DNA from: Vibrio splendidus
GTDB taxonomy: Bacteria; Pseudomonadota; Gammaproteobacteria; Enterobacterales; Vibrionaceae
Assembly (NCBI RefSeq): GCF_002873455.1
Contig: NZ_MCUN01000054.1
Span: 186,001 to 250,000 of the forward strand
Length of the DNA: 64,000 nt
Direction of reading: 5' to 3'
Of the stretch, positions 20,453 to 29,018 are shown in pieces (the first letter of the stretch is position 1; the number at the start of each line of letters is the position of its first letter). Below the pieces are notes generated by a model that saw nothing but the letters and a program-made list of their open reading frames with translations, was not told where the DNA came from and searched no databases. A program made the translations under genes and the position numbers.

Positions 20453-20482
20453 CGCCACTCAGTTTTGAGTGGCGTTTTTTTT
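20453..20482 (+). terminator. Terminator of the VcdRP-like RNA
   Basis: A perfect 9-bp GC-rich stem (CGCCACTCA at 20453-20461 with 20466-20474, loop GTTT) followed by eight T. This is the Hfq-binding type of terminator seen in many sRNAs. Confidence 0.93.
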
Positions 20483-20828
20483 GCCTGCTACTTTTCCAAA
20501 CCGCTTTCGCTTGTCACTTTCCTGCCGTTCTACGTGGTTGTTTTTTAAACGCCAAAACATCAATTTGCGTCTTATTACTGATCCTGTTGAAAAATACATA
20601 ACTATTGTGGGTTTGAATTCAGAATTTACTGGTTAGATTCTCAATGAAAATAACCGATGGTAGAAAAAATAACCAACTGGTTTTATTGGGTGTATTGTTT
20701 TTAATTGTTTGTTTTTAATCACTATTTATCATTAGTGCCTTTGTTTTTAATCGCTTTGTTTCATACGGCATTCTGATAAATATCGATTAGAGCCTTAATT
20801 CTATCTGGAATTTGTTATTTGATAACTT
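20483..20828. other. AT-rich spacer upstream of purine permease
   Basis: 346 bp with no credible ORF. The word TTTGTTTTTAATC occurs at 20708-20720 and 20740-20752, with a shorter copy at 20696-20705. I see no purine riboswitch core here. Nothing else can be supported. Confidence 0.5.
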
Positions 20829-20866
20829 TATAATCCACAGCCAATCGTTTACGCAACCGTTTACTT
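20829..20866 (+). promoter_or_regulatory. Promoter -10 and PurR operator of the purine permease gene
   Basis: TATAAT at 20829-20834 is a perfect -10. ACGCAACCGTTTACTT at 20851-20866 fits every fixed position of the E. coli PurR consensus ANGCAANCGNTTNCNT. It would overlap the start of transcription, 22 bp before the permease ATG, so repression by hypoxanthine/guanine-loaded PurR is likely. Confidence 0.82.
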
Positions 20867-20888
20867 TTTACCCTTATAGGATTCGATA

Positions 20889-22178
20889 ATGTTCGAAAAG
20901 CTATTCAAACTCAGTGACAATGGCACCAATGTGCGCACTGAAATCATCGCAGGTCTAACAACCTTCCTAACAATGGCTTACATCATTTTTGTAAACCCAA
21001 TGATTCTAGCTGATGCTGGTATGGACCATGGCGCTGTATTTGTAGCAACCTGTTTAGCGGCTGCTATTGGCTGTTTCATCATGGGCTTTGTTGCTAACTA
21101 CCCAATTGCTCAAGCTCCAGGCATGGGTTTGAACGCATTCTTTACCTACGCTGTTGTAATGGGTATGGGTTATACGTGGCAAGTTGCTCTGGCAGCGGTT
21201 TTCGTATCGGGCGTGATCTTCATCTTCTTAAGTATCTTTAAGATCCGTGAATGGATTATCAATTCTATTCCTATGTCTCTGCGTGTAGGTATCTCTGCGG
21301 GTATCGGCCTTTTCCTAGCGTTTATCGCGCTCAGCAATGCAGGTATCGTTGTTTCTAATCCAGCGACTAAAGTTTCATTGGGCGACATTACCGCGATTGC
21401 TCCTATTCTAGGCGCGCTTGGTTTCTTCATTACTATTGCTCTTGTTCACCGTGGTGTGAAAGGCGCAGTAATGATCGCGATTCTCGCTATCACAGCGATT
21501 GGTATTGCGATCGGTGACGTTCAATACGGCGGCATCATGTCGACACCACCAAGCCTTGCACCTACATTCATGCAGCTTGATTTCTCTGCTGTATTTGAAA
21601 TCGGTATGATTTCAGTGGTATTCGCATTCTTGTTCGTCGATTTGTTCGATACAGCGGGTACTCTGGTTGGTGTTGCAACGAAAGCAAACCTAATCAAAGA
21701 AGACGGTAAATTACCGCGCTTAAATAAAGCACTGCTTGCTGACTCTACAGCAACATCTATTGGTGCATTGCTAGGTACATCAAACACAACGTCTTATGTT
21801 GAGAGTGTTGCAGGTGTTGCTGAAGGCGGTCGTACAGGTCTAACTGCTGTTGTTGTTGGTATCTTATTCCTACTGGCTCTTTTCTTCTCGCCACTTGCAG
21901 GTATGATTCCGGCTTACGCAACATCAGGTGCACTTTTCTATGTAGCAATTCTGATGATGTCTGGCCTAGTTGGCATTGATTGGCGTGATCTTACGGAAGC
22001 CGCACCAGTCGTGGTAACATGTCTGCTTATGCCGCTGACGTACTCTATCGCTGAGGGTATCTCACTAGGTTTCATCGCTTACGCTGCAATTAAGCTGCTA
22101 AGTGGTAAAGGTCGCGACGTTTCACCTGCTGTGTGGGTAATGTCGGCTATCTTTATTCTTAAATACATTTTCGCTTAA
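20889..22178 (+). CDS. NCS2-family purine permease (AzgA/GhxP/AdeP type)
   Basis: 429 aa integral membrane protein, about 13-14 predicted helices. The AzgA subgroup of nucleobase:cation symporter-2 proteins is shown by TEIIAGLTTFLTMAYIIFVNP, NYPIAQAPGMGLNAFF (about residues 68-83), FLFVDLFDTAGTLVGVA (about 246-262) and LLGTSNTTSYVESVAGVAEGG (given in part). E. coli members carry adenine (AdeP) or hypoxanthine/guanine (GhxP). The exact base cannot be told from sequence. gpt follows 84 bp downstream and a PurR box precedes, so it likely imports a purine for salvage. Confidence 0.93.
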   Translation: MFEKLFKLSDNGTNVRTEIIAGLTTFLTMAYIIFVNPMILADAGMDHGAVFVATCLAAAIGCFIMGFVANYPIAQAPGMGLNAFFTYAVVMGMGYTWQVALAAVFVSGVIFIFLSIFKIREWIINSIPMSLRVGISAGIGLFLAFIALSNAGIVVSNPATKVSLGDITAIAPILGALGFFITIALVHRGVKGAVMIAILAITAIGIAIGDVQYGGIMSTPPSLAPTFMQLDFSAVFEIGMISVVFAFLFVDLFDTAGTLVGVATKANLIKEDGKLPRLNKALLADSTATSIGALLGTSNTTSYVESVAGVAEGGRTGLTAVVVGILFLLALFFSPLAGMIPAYATSGALFYVAILMMSGLVGIDWRDLTEAAPVVVTCLLMPLTYSIAEGISLGFIAYAAIKLLSGKGRDVSPAVWVMSAIFILKYIFA

Positions 22179-22262
22179 TCGTCTAGATTTCTGCTTAATC
22201 GCTGAAGAGGCTATGTTTGAAATAGCCTCTAATAACATGACAAAATTATTAGGTTTTATACT

Positions 22263-22727
22263 ATGAGCAACAAATTCATTATCACTTGGGACAACATGCA
22301 GACTTACTGCCGTCAACTTGCTGAAAAGCAAATGCCAGCAGAGCAGTGGAAAGGCATCTGGGCAGTAAGCCGCGGTGGTTTGGTTCCTGGTGCAATCTTG
22401 GCTCGTGAGCTAGGTATTCGTCACGTAGATACGATTTGTATTTCTAGCTACGACCACGATCACCAGCGTGATATGACTGTAGTTAAAGCACCTGAAGGTG
22501 ACGGTGAAGGCTTCCTAATCGTTGAAGATCTTGTTGATAGTGGTGACACTGCACGCAAGCTTCGCGAAATGTACCCTAAAGCGAAACTGATCGCTGTTTG
22601 TGCAAAACCATCTGGCGCACATTTATTAGACGAGTACATCGTTGATATCGCTCAAGACACATGGATTGAGCAACCTTGGGATACTAGCTTAAGCTTCATT
22701 GAGCCAGTAAATCGCAAGTCAAAATAA
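22263..22727 (+). CDS. gpt: Xanthine(-guanine) phosphoribosyltransferase Gpt
   Basis: 154 aa (E. coli Gpt 152 aa), type I phosphoribosyltransferase that makes XMP/GMP from xanthine/guanine and PRPP. The PRPP-binding motif is LIVEDLVDSGDTAR (about residues 82-95), and WAVSRGGLVPGAI (about 33-45) and DTWIEQPWD near the C-terminus are family signatures. It lies with the purine permease in the E. coli-like order gpt-frsA-crl-proBA. The Shine-Dalgarno is weak. Confidence 0.96.
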   Translation: MSNKFIITWDNMQTYCRQLAEKQMPAEQWKGIWAVSRGGLVPGAILARELGIRHVDTICISSYDHDHQRDMTVVKAPEGDGEGFLIVEDLVDSGDTARKLREMYPKAKLIAVCAKPSGAHLLDEYIVDIAQDTWIEQPWDTSLSFIEPVNRKSK

Positions 22728-22748
22728 GCGTAAACTTAGTTTTTTGAG

Positions 22749-22780
22749 AAATGACCCTTTATAGGGTCATTTTTTTTTAT
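22749..22780 (+). terminator. Terminator after gpt
   Basis: AAATGACCCT (22749-22758) pairs perfectly with 22763-22772, followed by a long T-run. It overlaps the upstream extension of the frsA frame, which supports the later frsA start. Confidence 0.92.
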
Positions 22781-22816
22781 ATGATTAGTAACAACCATTT
22801 CTTATTAAGTATCCCA

Positions 22817-24070
22817 ATGTCTGAATCAGAAGAAACGAGCTCGAACCTTTCGGAAACCTTGTTTGTAAAGCATAAGCAGGCTAAAGAAACCTCAATGCTG
22901 ACACGCTACATGCCAAGCTCTGAAGAGCTGTTGGATAAAAAGCGTGAAGAGCAGAACTCATCATGGTATCGAAACCTAAGACGTCTTCAGTGGGTATGGC
23001 AAGGCGTTAACCCAATCGAGCAAGAAGCGGTGCTAGCGCGAATCGCGTCGTCAGATAACTCTCGCACGACGGACGAGTGGCTAGATACAGTTATGGGTTA
23101 CCGCAGCGGCAACTGGGCATACGAGTGGACCAAGCTAGGTATGCAGCATCAAAATCGCTCGAACGAGAAGAACGGTGAAGAAATGGCTGAAGAGCTATTT
23201 TCAGCATCGCTGTGTTTCAGCATTGCAGGCTACCCACATCTTAAGAACGATAATCTTGCCGCTCAGGCTCAAGTATTAGCGAACGCGGCTTATTCTGAAG
23301 CGATCAAACATACAAAACTGATCGTCAAACAAATTGAAGTTCCGTATCAAAACAAAAAGATTAAAGCGAACTTACATCTAACCAAAACAGACAAACCACA
23401 ACCTGTCGTGATCGTGAGTGCGGGTTTAGATAGCTTGCAAACCGATATGTGGCGTTTGTTTAGAGATTACCTAGCACCGAAAAATATTGCGATGCTAACG
23501 ATTGATATGCCATCGATAGGGCACAGTTCGCATTGGCCTTTAACGGAAGACTCGTCTTGTCTGCATCAAGCCGTGTTGAATGAACTGCCTAATATCCCAT
23601 GGGTAGACCATCATAAAGTCGGTCTGTTTGGATTCCGATTCGGTGGCAACGCGATGGTGAGGTTATCCTTCCTTGAGCAACATAAACTCAAAGCGTGTAT
23701 TTCTCTTGGCGCACCAATTCACGATATCTTTGTTCATGCCGACAAACTGAAGCAAATGCCGAAGATGCACTTAGACGTATTGGCTTCGCGTCTTGGTAAA
23801 GGTGCGGTTGATATCAATAGTCTTTCTGGGCAGTTGATGGCGTGGTCACTTAAGGTACAAGGCTTGTTGTCCAACAGTAAAACCACTGTTCCTATCTTGG
23901 CATTGGCCTTAGAGGGCGACCCTGTATCACCACCAATGGATAATCAACTGGTTGCTATTTACAGTGATTACGGCAAAGCGAAGAAAATCAAAACTAAATC
24001 AATTACACAGGGGTATGAGCAATCCCTCGAATTGGCGATAAAGTGGCTTGAGGATGAATTATTTAGATGA
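22817..24070 (+). CDS. frsA: Esterase FrsA
   Basis: 417 aa alpha/beta-hydrolase (V. vulnificus FrsA about 415 aa). FrsA binds the unphosphorylated glucose phosphotransferase protein IIA-Glc and shifts metabolism between fermentation and respiration; it has esterase activity, and other catalytic claims are disputed. The N-terminal SETLFVKHKQAKETSMLTRY and WYRNLRRLQWVWQGV are highly specific. The hydrolase part has VSAGLDSLQTD and the elbow GLFGFRFGGNAM (about residues 271-282), where Arg replaces the usual nucleophile position. The frame is open from 22751, but that region overlaps the gpt terminator, and MSESEE at 22817 matches known proteins. Confidence 0.95.
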   Translation: MSESEETSSNLSETLFVKHKQAKETSMLTRYMPSSEELLDKKREEQNSSWYRNLRRLQWVWQGVNPIEQEAVLARIASSDNSRTTDEWLDTVMGYRSGNWAYEWTKLGMQHQNRSNEKNGEEMAEELFSASLCFSIAGYPHLKNDNLAAQAQVLANAAYSEAIKHTKLIVKQIEVPYQNKKIKANLHLTKTDKPQPVVIVSAGLDSLQTDMWRLFRDYLAPKNIAMLTIDMPSIGHSSHWPLTEDSSCLHQAVLNELPNIPWVDHHKVGLFGFRFGGNAMVRLSFLEQHKLKACISLGAPIHDIFVHADKLKQMPKMHLDVLASRLGKGAVDINSLSGQLMAWSLKVQGLLSNSKTTVPILALALEGDPVSPPMDNQLVAIYSDYGKAKKIKTKSITQGYEQSLELAIKWLEDELFR

Positions 24071-24214
24071 CATTTCTTCTAAATTAGTTAAGCATGAAAA
24101 GTGTACAAACTAAGTGCCTGATACTCAGAGATAATTTATAAAATCTAATTGCGTAGTTTCTACGTATTGTAGTCTGAGTAACGTCATTCTTAACATTGAA
24201 AATGGAGATTCAAT

Positions 24215-24604
24215 ATGTCAGAAGTGACACAACAACCTACGCATTATCGCTTGTTAAACGTTTTAAAGGCTATTGGGCCTTACTTGAGGGAGCCGCAATC
24301 AGAAGAAGGCCATTATATTTTTGATTGCTTGTCTGTGTGTGTGAACGATAAGAAATCGCCAGAAGAACGTGAGTTTTGGGGCTGGTGGTTGGAATTGGAT
24401 AAGTCGGAAGAGGGATATTCGGCAAAATACAATATCGGTAAATACAACATCGAGGGTAACTGGGATTCTTTGCCATTACCTAAAAAGGCGGTCGCTGAGG
24501 TCACTCGAACTCAAGAAGCTTTCCATCAAAAACTGGTTGATGAACTTCAAAGTAAGTTTGAAATCAGCGTTCAATTTGACGAAGAGTCTGTCGAATTCGT
24601 CTGA
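24215..24604 (+). CDS. crl: Sigma-S-binding protein Crl
   Basis: 129 aa. Crl binds RpoS and helps it associate with core RNA polymerase. The conserved stretches are HYRLLNVLKAIGPYLRE (residues 9-25), YIFDCLSVCVN, REFWGWWLELDK (about 52-63) and EGNWDSLPLPKKA. The position between frsA and proB is the same as in E. coli. ATG with GGAG upstream (AATGGAGATTCAAT). A terminator follows. Confidence 0.95.
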   Translation: MSEVTQQPTHYRLLNVLKAIGPYLREPQSEEGHYIFDCLSVCVNDKKSPEEREFWGWWLELDKSEEGYSAKYNIGKYNIEGNWDSLPLPKKAVAEVTRTQEAFHQKLVDELQSKFEISVQFDEESVEFV

Positions 24605-24633
24605 TTTTAAAGGTTACTCTTCTCTATAAAGCA

Positions 24634-24657
24634 AAAAGGTGCGATTTCGCACCTTTT
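24634..24657 (+). terminator. Terminator after crl
   Basis: AAAAGGTGCG (24634-24643) pairs with 24648-24657 across an ATTT loop, ending in TTTT. Confidence 0.85.
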
Positions 24658-24725
24658 CTACTTGTGAATTCCCCTGTTGATTGCTAAAACATCACCTCTT
24701 ATTTGTTTTATTCATAAAAGACTTC

Positions 24726-25865
24726 ATGACAGCAAATCATCAAAGCGGGACAACAACACAGCGTAAAACTGTCGTTGTTAAACTGGGTACCAGTGTCTTA
24801 ACTGGTGGAACATTGGCATTAGACCGCGCTCATATGGTTGAGCTGGTTCGTCAATGTGCCGAATTAAAAAAACAAGGCCACTCTGTGGTTATGGTTTCGT
24901 CTGGCGCAATTGCAGCTGGACGTGAGCACCTTGGTTACCCCGCACTTCCCAACTCGATGGCGAGCAAACAGTTGCTTGCGGCAGTTGGGCAAAGTCAGTT
25001 GATTCAAGTTTGGGAGTCTCTATTTGCTATCTATGGTCTTAAGATTGGCCAGATGCTACTGACTCGAGCTGATCTCGATGATCGCGAGCGTTTTCTGAAT
25101 GCACGTGACACGATCAACGCGCTCGTTGAACACGATATCATTCCGGTGGTTAACGAAAACGACGCAGTCGCCACCAACGAAATTAAAGTAGGCGACAACG
25201 ATAACTTGTCGGCACTGGTTGGTATTTTGTGCGGTGCTGATAAGCTTTTGCTACTCACTGACCAAAAAGGCCTGTTTACAGCAGACCCTCGCAAAGATCC
25301 AAACGCTGAACTCATCAAAGAAGTAAAAACCATTGATGACACACTTCGCAAGATTGCAGGTGGCAGTGGTACCACATTAGGTACCGGTGGCATGGCGACA
25401 AAACTGCAGGCTGCTGATATTGCTCGTCGCGCAGGCATTGAAGTTATTATTGCTGCGGGCAGTGCTGAAAATGTGGTGTTTGACTCACTGAGTGACAACC
25501 CACAAGGCACACGTTTCTTGCCTTTAGCTGAAGCTCTTGAAAACCGTAAACGCTGGATTCTAGCAGGCCCTGCTTCAGCTGGTGACATCGTAGTCGACGA
25601 TGGAGCGGTGAACGCAGTCAACACCAAGGGCAGCAGCTTGTTGGCTAAAGGGGTTGTTCGAGTTAAAGGCGAGTTCTCGCGTGGTGAAGTTACCCAAGTC
25701 ACAGACAGCAAAGGCAAAGTCATTGCGCGTGGTATCGCCAGTTATTCAAGCCAAGACCTAGCAAAAATTGCAGGCAAGCACAGTAAAGATATTGGCGACA
25801 TTCTTGGATACGATTACGGGTCAGAAGTCATTCACCGTGACGACCTGGTTGTGATTCAAGAGTAG
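24726..25865 (+). CDS. proB: Glutamate 5-kinase ProB
   Basis: 379 aa, first step of proline synthesis (glutamate to gamma-glutamyl phosphate). The amino acid kinase domain covers about residues 15-260, with VVVKLGTSVLTGG, VSSGAIAAGREHLG, NENDAVATNEIKVGDND and GGMATKLQAADIARRAG; a PUA domain fills residues about 280-365. The frame is open to 24681, but MTANHQSG at 24726 matches family starts. The Shine-Dalgarno is weak. It forms an operon with proA, 92 bp downstream. The enzyme is normally feedback-inhibited by proline. Confidence 0.96.
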   Translation: MTANHQSGTTTQRKTVVVKLGTSVLTGGTLALDRAHMVELVRQCAELKKQGHSVVMVSSGAIAAGREHLGYPALPNSMASKQLLAAVGQSQLIQVWESLFAIYGLKIGQMLLTRADLDDRERFLNARDTINALVEHDIIPVVNENDAVATNEIKVGDNDNLSALVGILCGADKLLLLTDQKGLFTADPRKDPNAELIKEVKTIDDTLRKIAGGSGTTLGTGGMATKLQAADIARRAGIEVIIAAGSAENVVFDSLSDNPQGTRFLPLAEALENRKRWILAGPASAGDIVVDDGAVNAVNTKGSSLLAKGVVRVKGEFSRGEVTQVTDSKGKVIARGIASYSSQDLAKIAGKHSKDIGDILGYDYGSEVIHRDDLVVIQE

Positions 25866-25957
25866 CTCGCGATGATAAGGCGATGCACTGCGAATATACA
25901 TAATCGTAAAGCGCCTTATTACATCCAAAGACAGACAGAATTTAGGGAGAGTTAAAC

Positions 25958-27208
25958 GTGGATTTAACTAACATGGGTATTGCAGCAAAAGACGCTGCCT
26001 TCCACCTCGCGACCGCATCTACGGCGCAAAAGAATAAAGCATTGGCGATCATCGCTGATGAACTAGAAGCAAACGCGGCGGATATTCTAGAAGCGAACGC
26101 TAAAGATATCGAACTTGGCCGTGAAGCGGGTCTGACTGATGCACTTTTGGACCGTTTGTTGCTCAACGAAGAGCGCTTAACAGGTATCGCTAACGATGTG
26201 CGTAACGTTATTGGTTTGAATGATCCTGTTGGCAGCGAAATGGACAGCAAAGTACTGGAAAACGGTATGTCACTGTCTCGCCGTCGTGTACCGCTTGGTG
26301 TAGTTGGCGTTATTTATGAAGCGCGTCCAAACGTAACCATCGATATTGCGGCACTGTGTCTGAAAACAGGTAATGCAAGCATCCTACGTGGTGGTAAAGA
26401 GACGTTCTTCTCGAACATGGAACTGGTTAAAGTTATCCAGTCTGCATTAGAGAAAGCAGAGCTTCCAGCAGCTTCAGTTCAGTACATCGAAAAACCTGAT
26501 CGTGAACTCGTATCTCAACTGCTTAAACTGGATGACTACGTTGATATGATTATTCCTCGTGGTGGCGCTGGCTTACACAAGATGTGTAAAGAGAACAGTA
26601 CCATCCCAGTGATCATCGGCGGCTTTGGTATCAGCCACATCTTTGTTGATGAAAGTGCGGACCTTGAAAAGTCGGTAGATGTTGTCGAAAACTCTAAAGT
26701 TCAGCGTCCATCAGCGTGTAACTCGTTAGATACATTATTAGTGCACGAAGCGGTTGCTGAAGCTTTCCTAACTAAGCTGAAACAGCGTTTGGCGGGTAAG
26801 GTAACCTTAGTTGCTGACGCTAGTGCAAAATCGCTGCTAGCAGGTTTTGAAGACCAACGTGATGCGGTTGAAGGCGACTTTGATACAGAATGGCTAAGCT
26901 ACACGCTCGGCGTAAAAGTAGTCGCGGATGTGGCAGAAGCGATTGACCACATGCGTGTACACAACGCGAGCCACTCAGATGCGATCATGACCAACAGCCT
27001 AGAGAGCTCAGAGCGCTTTATTAATTCTGTGGGTTCTGCTGCGGTCTACGTGAATGCATCAACTCGATTCACCGATGGTGCACAGTTTGGCTTAGGCGCT
27101 GAAGTGGCAGTCTCTACCCAGAAACTGCACGCTCGCGGCCCAATGGGCTTAGAAGAACTGACAAGCTACAAATGGGTAGGTAAAGCGAACTATTTAGTTC
27201 GTGGTTAA
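25958..27208 (+). CDS. proA: Gamma-glutamyl phosphate reductase ProA
   Basis: 416 aa (E. coli 417), NADPH-dependent reduction of gamma-glutamyl phosphate to glutamate semialdehyde, aldehyde dehydrogenase superfamily. VPLGVVGVIYEARPNVT (about residues 106-122), the catalytic Cys in QRPSACNSLDTLL (about 248-260) and RFTDGAQFGLGAEVAVSTQ are the family blocks. Start is GTG at 25958 with AGGGAGAG eight bases upstream. A terminator follows the gene. Confidence 0.97.
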   Translation: MDLTNMGIAAKDAAFHLATASTAQKNKALAIIADELEANAADILEANAKDIELGREAGLTDALLDRLLLNEERLTGIANDVRNVIGLNDPVGSEMDSKVLENGMSLSRRRVPLGVVGVIYEARPNVTIDIAALCLKTGNASILRGGKETFFSNMELVKVIQSALEKAELPAASVQYIEKPDRELVSQLLKLDDYVDMIIPRGGAGLHKMCKENSTIPVIIGGFGISHIFVDESADLEKSVDVVENSKVQRPSACNSLDTLLVHEAVAEAFLTKLKQRLAGKVTLVADASAKSLLAGFEDQRDAVEGDFDTEWLSYTLGVKVVADVAEAIDHMRVHNASHSDAIMTNSLESSERFINSVGSAAVYVNASTRFTDGAQFGLGAEVAVSTQKLHARGPMGLEELTSYKWVGKANYLVRG

Positions 27209-27283
27209 CGCTGGTCGTTAATTTTATTCCTCGGCTCATTTTGAAATAGCTATCGAGTAGCAATAATCAATGAATCACCACAC

Positions 27284-27308
27284 AAAAGGGCCTTAATTGG
27301 CCCTTTTT
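27284..27308 (+). terminator. Terminator after proA
   Basis: AAAAGGGCC (27284-27292) pairs with GGCCCTTTT (27299-27307), loop TTAATT, followed by T. Confidence 0.9.
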
Positions 27309-27363
27309 CTTTCCTTACGTTTGGCAATTCCGTTACACTGATATTCAATTATTTGGAGGTGAT

Positions 27364-27813
27364 ATGCATTGTCCTTTTTGTTCAGAGAACGACACTAAAG
27401 TAATCGATTCAAGACTGGTAGCCGATGGCCATCAGGTTCGTCGTCGCCGTCAATGCCTTGCATGTAGTGAACGTTTTACGACTTTCGAATCGGCAGAACT
27501 TGTGATGCCGAAAGTTATAAAGTCGAATGGAAACCGCGAACCATTTAATGAAGATAAAATGGTCGGTGGTGTTCAGCGTGCCCTAGAAAAACGCCCAGTG
27601 AGTGCTGATGCGATTGAACTTGCGATCAGTACGATTAAGTCACAACTCCGTGCAACTGGTGAGCGTGAAGTGCCAAGTGAAATGATTGGTAATCTTGTGA
27701 TGGGCCAGTTAAAAGAATTGGATAAAGTGGCGTACATCCGTTTTGCCTCTGTTTATCGCAGTTTTGAAGACATCCGAGAGTTTGGCGAAGAAATCGCTAA
27801 ATTAGAGGATTAA
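27364..27813 (+). CDS. nrdR: Transcriptional repressor NrdR
   Basis: 149 aa, full length. NrdR represses ribonucleotide reductase genes in response to dATP/ATP. The zinc ribbon has CPFC (residues 3-6) and CLAC (about 31-34) with the basic RRRRQ between; the ATP-cone follows from about residue 47 (MPKVIKSNGNREPFNEDKM). A GGAGGTGAT site precedes the ATG. First gene of the nrdR-rib-nusB cluster found in many gammaproteobacteria. Confidence 0.97.
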   Translation: MHCPFCSENDTKVIDSRLVADGHQVRRRRQCLACSERFTTFESAELVMPKVIKSNGNREPFNEDKMVGGVQRALEKRPVSADAIELAISTIKSQLRATGEREVPSEMIGNLVMGQLKELDKVAYIRFASVYRSFEDIREFGEEIAKLED

Positions 27814-27823
27814 CTCCTCAGTC

Positions 27824-28963
27824 ATGTCAAATTTTACTCCCCTAGATTTTCAAATGATGTCGCGTGCTATTCAGTTAGCCAAACGCGGCATTTACACCAC
27901 TGCACCAAACCCTAATGTAGGTTGTGTCATTGTACAAACTGATGGTCAGATCGTTGGTGAAGGTTTTCATGCCAAAGCCGGTGAGCCTCATGCTGAAGTA
28001 CATGCCATGCGAATGGCGGGCGACAAGGCAAAAGGTGCGACCGCTTATGTCACGCTAGAGCCTTGTTCTCATTACGGCCGAACGCCGCCTTGTGCCGAAG
28101 GTTTGATTAAGGCTCAAGTAGCTAAAGTGATTTGTGCGATGCAGGACCCAAATCCAAAAGTCGCAGGTCGTGGTATCAAAATGCTACGCGATGCCGGCAT
28201 TGAGGTTGAAATCGGTTTGCTAGAGCAAGACGCTCTCGATTTAAACCCTGCATTTATCAAGCGTATGCAAACAGGCATGCCATTCGTACAGTTAAAGATG
28301 GCCGCTAGCCTTGATGGGCAAACGGCATTAAATAATGGTCAAAGCCAGTGGATCACATCGCCAGAAGCGCGTCGTGATGTTCAGAACTACCGAGCAAAAT
28401 CAGGCGCTGTGCTATCAACTAGCCAGACGGTGATTGAAGACAACGCGTCGTTGAATGTTCGTTGGGCAGAGTTGCCAAGCAGTATCAAAGATCATTACGC
28501 TGAAGACGAGCTGCGTCAGCCGATTCGCGTGATTCTTGATCGTCAAAATCAACTGCGTCCTGAGCTCAAGTTATTCCAAACTCCAACATCGGTATTGAGA
28601 GTCGCTGAAGCGTCTGCTGATATTGAAGTCGGAACCACAAAGGCAGGTCAGCTCGATTTACACGATCTAATGCGTCAATTGCCAGTGAACCATATTGATC
28701 ATATTTGGGTAGAAGCGGGCGCGACGTTGGCTAAAAGCTTGATTGAAGAACAGCTGGTGGATGAGCTAATTCTCTATTTAGCACCTAAACTTATGGGCAG
28801 TGACGGACGAGGTTTGATGGGAGCATTAGGGCTCACTTCAATGTCTGATGTGATTGATCTAGAAATTAAAGATGTTCGACAGGTTGGTGTGGATATTCGC
28901 ATCGTCGCGAAACCTATTGTCGCGAAACCTATTGTCGCGAAACAAATAGTAACGAAACCATAG
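27824..28963 (+). CDS. ribD: Bifunctional riboflavin deaminase/reductase RibD
   Basis: 379 aa. Residues about 8-150 are the deaminase domain, with zinc ligands in PHAEVHAM and EPCSHYGRTPPC; residues about 150-355 are the reductase domain (MAASLDGQTALNNGQSQWITS, split). It carries out two successive steps of riboflavin synthesis. The start ATG is 11 nt after the nrdR stop and has no clear Shine-Dalgarno of its own; GAGG in the last nrdR codons pairs with CTCC before the start, so coupling is likely. The C-terminus ends in a repeated IVAKP tail absent from E. coli RibD. Confidence 0.95.
   Translation: MSNFTPLDFQMMSRAIQLAKRGIYTTAPNPNVGCVIVQTDGQIVGEGFHAKAGEPHAEVHAMRMAGDKAKGATAYVTLEPCSHYGRTPPCAEGLIKAQVAKVICAMQDPNPKVAGRGIKMLRDAGIEVEIGLLEQDALDLNPAFIKRMQTGMPFVQLKMAASLDGQTALNNGQSQWITSPEARRDVQNYRAKSGAVLSTSQTVIEDNASLNVRWAELPSSIKDHYAEDELRQPIRVILDRQNQLRPELKLFQTPTSVLRVAEASADIEVGTTKAGQLDLHDLMRQLPVNHIDHIWVEAGATLAKSLIEEQLVDELILYLAPKLMGSDGRGLMGALGLTSMSDVIDLEIKDVRQVGVDIRIVAKPIVAKPIVAKQIVTKP
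28901..28960 (+). repeat. 15-bp in-frame tandem repeat at the end of ribD
   Basis: Four units of 15 bp (28901-28915, 28916-28930, 28931-28945, 28946-28960) encode successive I-V-A-K-P-like pentapeptides directly before the stop. Units 1 and 2 differ by one base and units 3 and 4 are more diverged. This should be length-variable between strains. Confidence 0.85.
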
Positions 28964-29018
28964 TGGAAATAATTCTGCTAACCAAATACATGTCGCTGAC
29001 AACAAAAAGAGTTTGAAA

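Larger units (their letters stand above)
20176..20482 (+). ncRNA. vcdRP: VcdRP-like dual-function RNA
   Basis: A promoter, about 307 nt of sequence and a strong terminator define an independent transcript in the pepD-NCS2 permease spacer. It carries one short ORF with a good ribosome binding site. In V. cholerae the dual-function RNA VcdRP (about 300 nt, with a 29-residue protein) lies, from memory, in the same spacer. There the RNA part represses mRNAs for PTS sugar uptake by pairing, and the peptide VcdP acts on citrate synthase. Length, location, small ORF, promoter and terminator all fit. I could not compare sequences directly, so the name rests on synteny and architecture. Confidence 0.75.

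Noticed and set aside
20483..20888. Purine riboswitch upstream of the purine permease
   Set aside because: The conserved purine aptamer core is absent; a PurR box explains purine control.
25031..25723. 230-codon open frame on the minus strand
   Set aside because: It lies antisense within proB, has a low-complexity Ser/Arg composition and no ribosome binding site; it is a shadow of the proB codon pattern.
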